In this document: positions 62,271-64,000 of the stretch, in pieces | How positions within the stretch are numbered: the stretch's first letter is position 1 | Layout of the letters: each line of letters begins with the position of its first letter | Source of the DNA: Perca fluviatilis | Lineage: Eukaryota; Chordata; Actinopteri; Perciformes; Percidae | NCBI RefSeq assembly: GCF_010015445.1 | Contig: NC_053134.1 | Location: 6,591,636 to 6,655,635 of the forward strand | DNA length: 64,000 nucleotides | Reading direction: 5' to 3' | Notes under the pieces: generated by a model | Databases searched by the model: none | What the model saw: the letters and a program-made list of their open reading frames with translations, nothing else | Told to the model about the DNA's origin: nothing | Translations under genes and position numbers: made by a program

Positions 62271-63524
62271 AGAACACTATATACATTATGAGTGTCTTTT
62301 ATTGACACTGTAAAGCATGAAAGTAAAAGTAAAAACAGAGGTACTACATACACCTTAAATAAGTATGTGTGTAGTGGTGATGATCTAAATACAGTTTGAA
62401 GATTTTTCACCTTAAAAGTATAAAATTCAAGCATGTTTTATTCTTTTGTATAAACATGTATCTAGTGACAGTTATTGCTTGAAAATATTAGTTTTTACTA
62501 ATATATAGGATATTTTTTTCTTTATGTTCCTACAGAGTTTTAACCCGAGCTGAATCTGAAATACAGTAAATTTTTTCAGATTGATCCTTGCAACGCACTG
62601 AAGTGACATTTTTTTTTTTTTTATGACTTTTGATAGTTAAAAGATATACAGACAAGTAACATGGTGTAAAGTAACAAGTAAATTTACTCTGTACTAAAGT
62701 ACAAGCATTGGACTTTTGACTTTTGGACACTTGCTTATAACACTTTTGAATGCAGGACTTTTATTTGTTATCAAGTATTTTAACATTGTGGTATTTTATT
62801 TTACTTGAGTAAAGGATCTAACTGCTTCAATCTCTGCATGCAGAGAGGTTTATGTTGCCTGTAATGAAAAAGCTATTTATGCATCTCATTCTTTAGTTTT
62901 TTTTCTCCCTTTCTTTTATCCCTCAAATTGTTTTTTGTTTTTTCCACACATCCTCATTCCTCTTCATACCACCAGTTGTTCTCTTGAGTTATATTGTATT
63001 GTATTCCACACAGGGAAGACTGCACATATGTTCAACGCAAGGCAATTATCATGCTCTATTTGTGTGCATTGCTTACAGCATATGCACTTAATGTACACAT
63101 ATATTTCTGTGCTCATAAACTTGCCTGTTCTTCACCTGACAAATTTTAAATTAAAAAACGTGTCCTGCTCCAGGCAGGTAAATTCAATTCAGTAAATGTT
63201 GCGGTTATCTTTTCGCCCTTGAAAAGCTGACTCATTTCCTGTTGTGTCCTGATTCTGTATCATCAACTGCTGCACAACCATGTCACAGTTTAGTAATGCA
63301 TCAGCTCCAAGCACCAAGTGTATGCATAGGTGTGTGTGTGTGTGTATTGTACTTAGAAGGTGTGTGTGTGTGTGTTCTTGGTTGTGTGTGTTCTTGGTTT
63401 CATCTATTTTTTTACTGTAAAAACACTCAGTTGTCGGCTTATAATAATCCATGTGCTGGTATGCAATGTCAATGTGCAGAGAAGACAGGGGGTCGTGCGT
63501 GTAAAAGATGGCTGGGTGGAGGAG

Positions 63525-63526
<2 letters not shown>

Positions 63527-63579
<53 letters not shown>

Positions 63580-63602
63580 GTGTGTGTGTGTGTGTGTGTG
63601 TG
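63527..63602. repeat. (TG)~38 microsatellite with one slip
   Basis: (TG)n with a single TTG interruption near 63,578, then TGCAGCAGCTGG. Confidence 0.95.
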
Positions 63603-64000
63603 CAGCAGCTGGTTGGCTGCTGGGCTGGTTTCCATGGCAACGTGTGTAAAAAGAGTACAGGCTCCGTCCCTCAGTCCCATATTGATGCTCCGTACAAAAG
63701 AATAACGTTTTACAATTACATAGCCTCCACTCTTCTCCAGTCTCTTTCTCGGGCTGTCCGTCATTAATCCTTCTCTTAACTCAAACACTCAACCTGATTA
63801 TCTTTCTTTAAAAAAAAAAAAAAAAACGATCTAATTAAAAATGGGTTTTATTATAATAGACAATATGCCGACTCTCACCATCAGTCTAAATCAGTGTGCG
63901 AGAATAAGATTTTTTTTTAGACTGCTCTGATCCAAATTCATATTCTCTACAGAAATTGTAACTGATTAGATTTTTGTAAAAGCCTTTTTCTGGATTTGCT

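Larger units (their letters stand above)
45051..64000. other. downstream intergenic region, no gene recognised
   Basis: I see no run of conserved protein sequence with splice sites on either strand. Long open frames here coincide with (CA)/(TG), (GA) or transposon sequence. The named repeats are listed separately. Stretches with nothing definable include 45,560-46,130, 49,000-49,550, 51,040-52,280, 52,560-53,340, 53,440-54,050, 54,650-55,250, 56,300-57,170, 59,700-61,070 and 62,840-63,510. The block 58,320-58,690 is non-repetitive and compositionally balanced. Confidence 0.6.

Overview
The window is vertebrate nuclear DNA, most likely from a percomorph teleost. It has long AT-rich introns, very long (CA)/(TG) microsatellites, tRNA-derived SINEs and many small inverted-repeat DNA transposons of kinds I recall from teleost genomes. 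Nothing in it is prokaryotic. The species cannot be named from the sequence.

The only protein-coding gene I can support is on the + strand, from 6,696 to the stop codon at 44,130-44,132. Seventeen coding exons splice in one frame into 829 residues. They encode the tail of MBT repeat 1, MBT repeats 2, 3 and 4, an SLED domain, a basic nuclear tract, an acidic/Ser-rich linker and a C-terminal SAM domain. That is the SFMBT architecture, and the wording of the MBT1-MBT2 region fits SFMBT2 better than SFMBT1, so I call it sfmbt2. The start codon and the first ~65 residues (human numbering) lie upstream of base 1. The proteins are Polycomb-group nuclear repressors: MBT repeats read methyl-lysine, SLED contacts DNA, SAM self-associates, and the family works with YY1/Pho-type DNA-binding partners. 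A possible 21-nt in-frame microexon sits at 10,823-10,843, between the MBT1 and MBT2 exons.

Layout: 1-6,695 intron before the first visible exon, rich in repeats and holding one well-delimited transposon with a 6-bp target duplication (4,180-4,976). 6,696-26,615 exons 1-9 (MBT repeats), with four consecutive introns holding long sense-strand (TG)n arrays. 26,616-40,094 exons 10-14 (SLED and basic tract), including a 3.5-kb hAT element (34,424-37,895) with an 8-bp target duplication that itself contains a 2.9-kb TTAA-flanked element with THAP and Myb/SANT-like coding remains. 40,095-44,132 exons 15-17 (linker and SAM). 44,133 to ~45,050 is the probable 3' UTR. 45,051-64,000 has no gene I can recognise; it holds transposon copies, a higher-order minisatellite, an ~80-bp-stem hairpin and a ~580-bp fold-back element.

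The less ordinary features are the candidate microexon; exon 7, squeezed between a ~130-bp (TG)n that forms its 3' splice-site region and a second (TG)n just after its 5' splice site; the nested transposons; and the long hairpin at 52.3-52.5 kb. Family names for repeats come from memory of typical teleost sequences plus visible termini; no database was searched.
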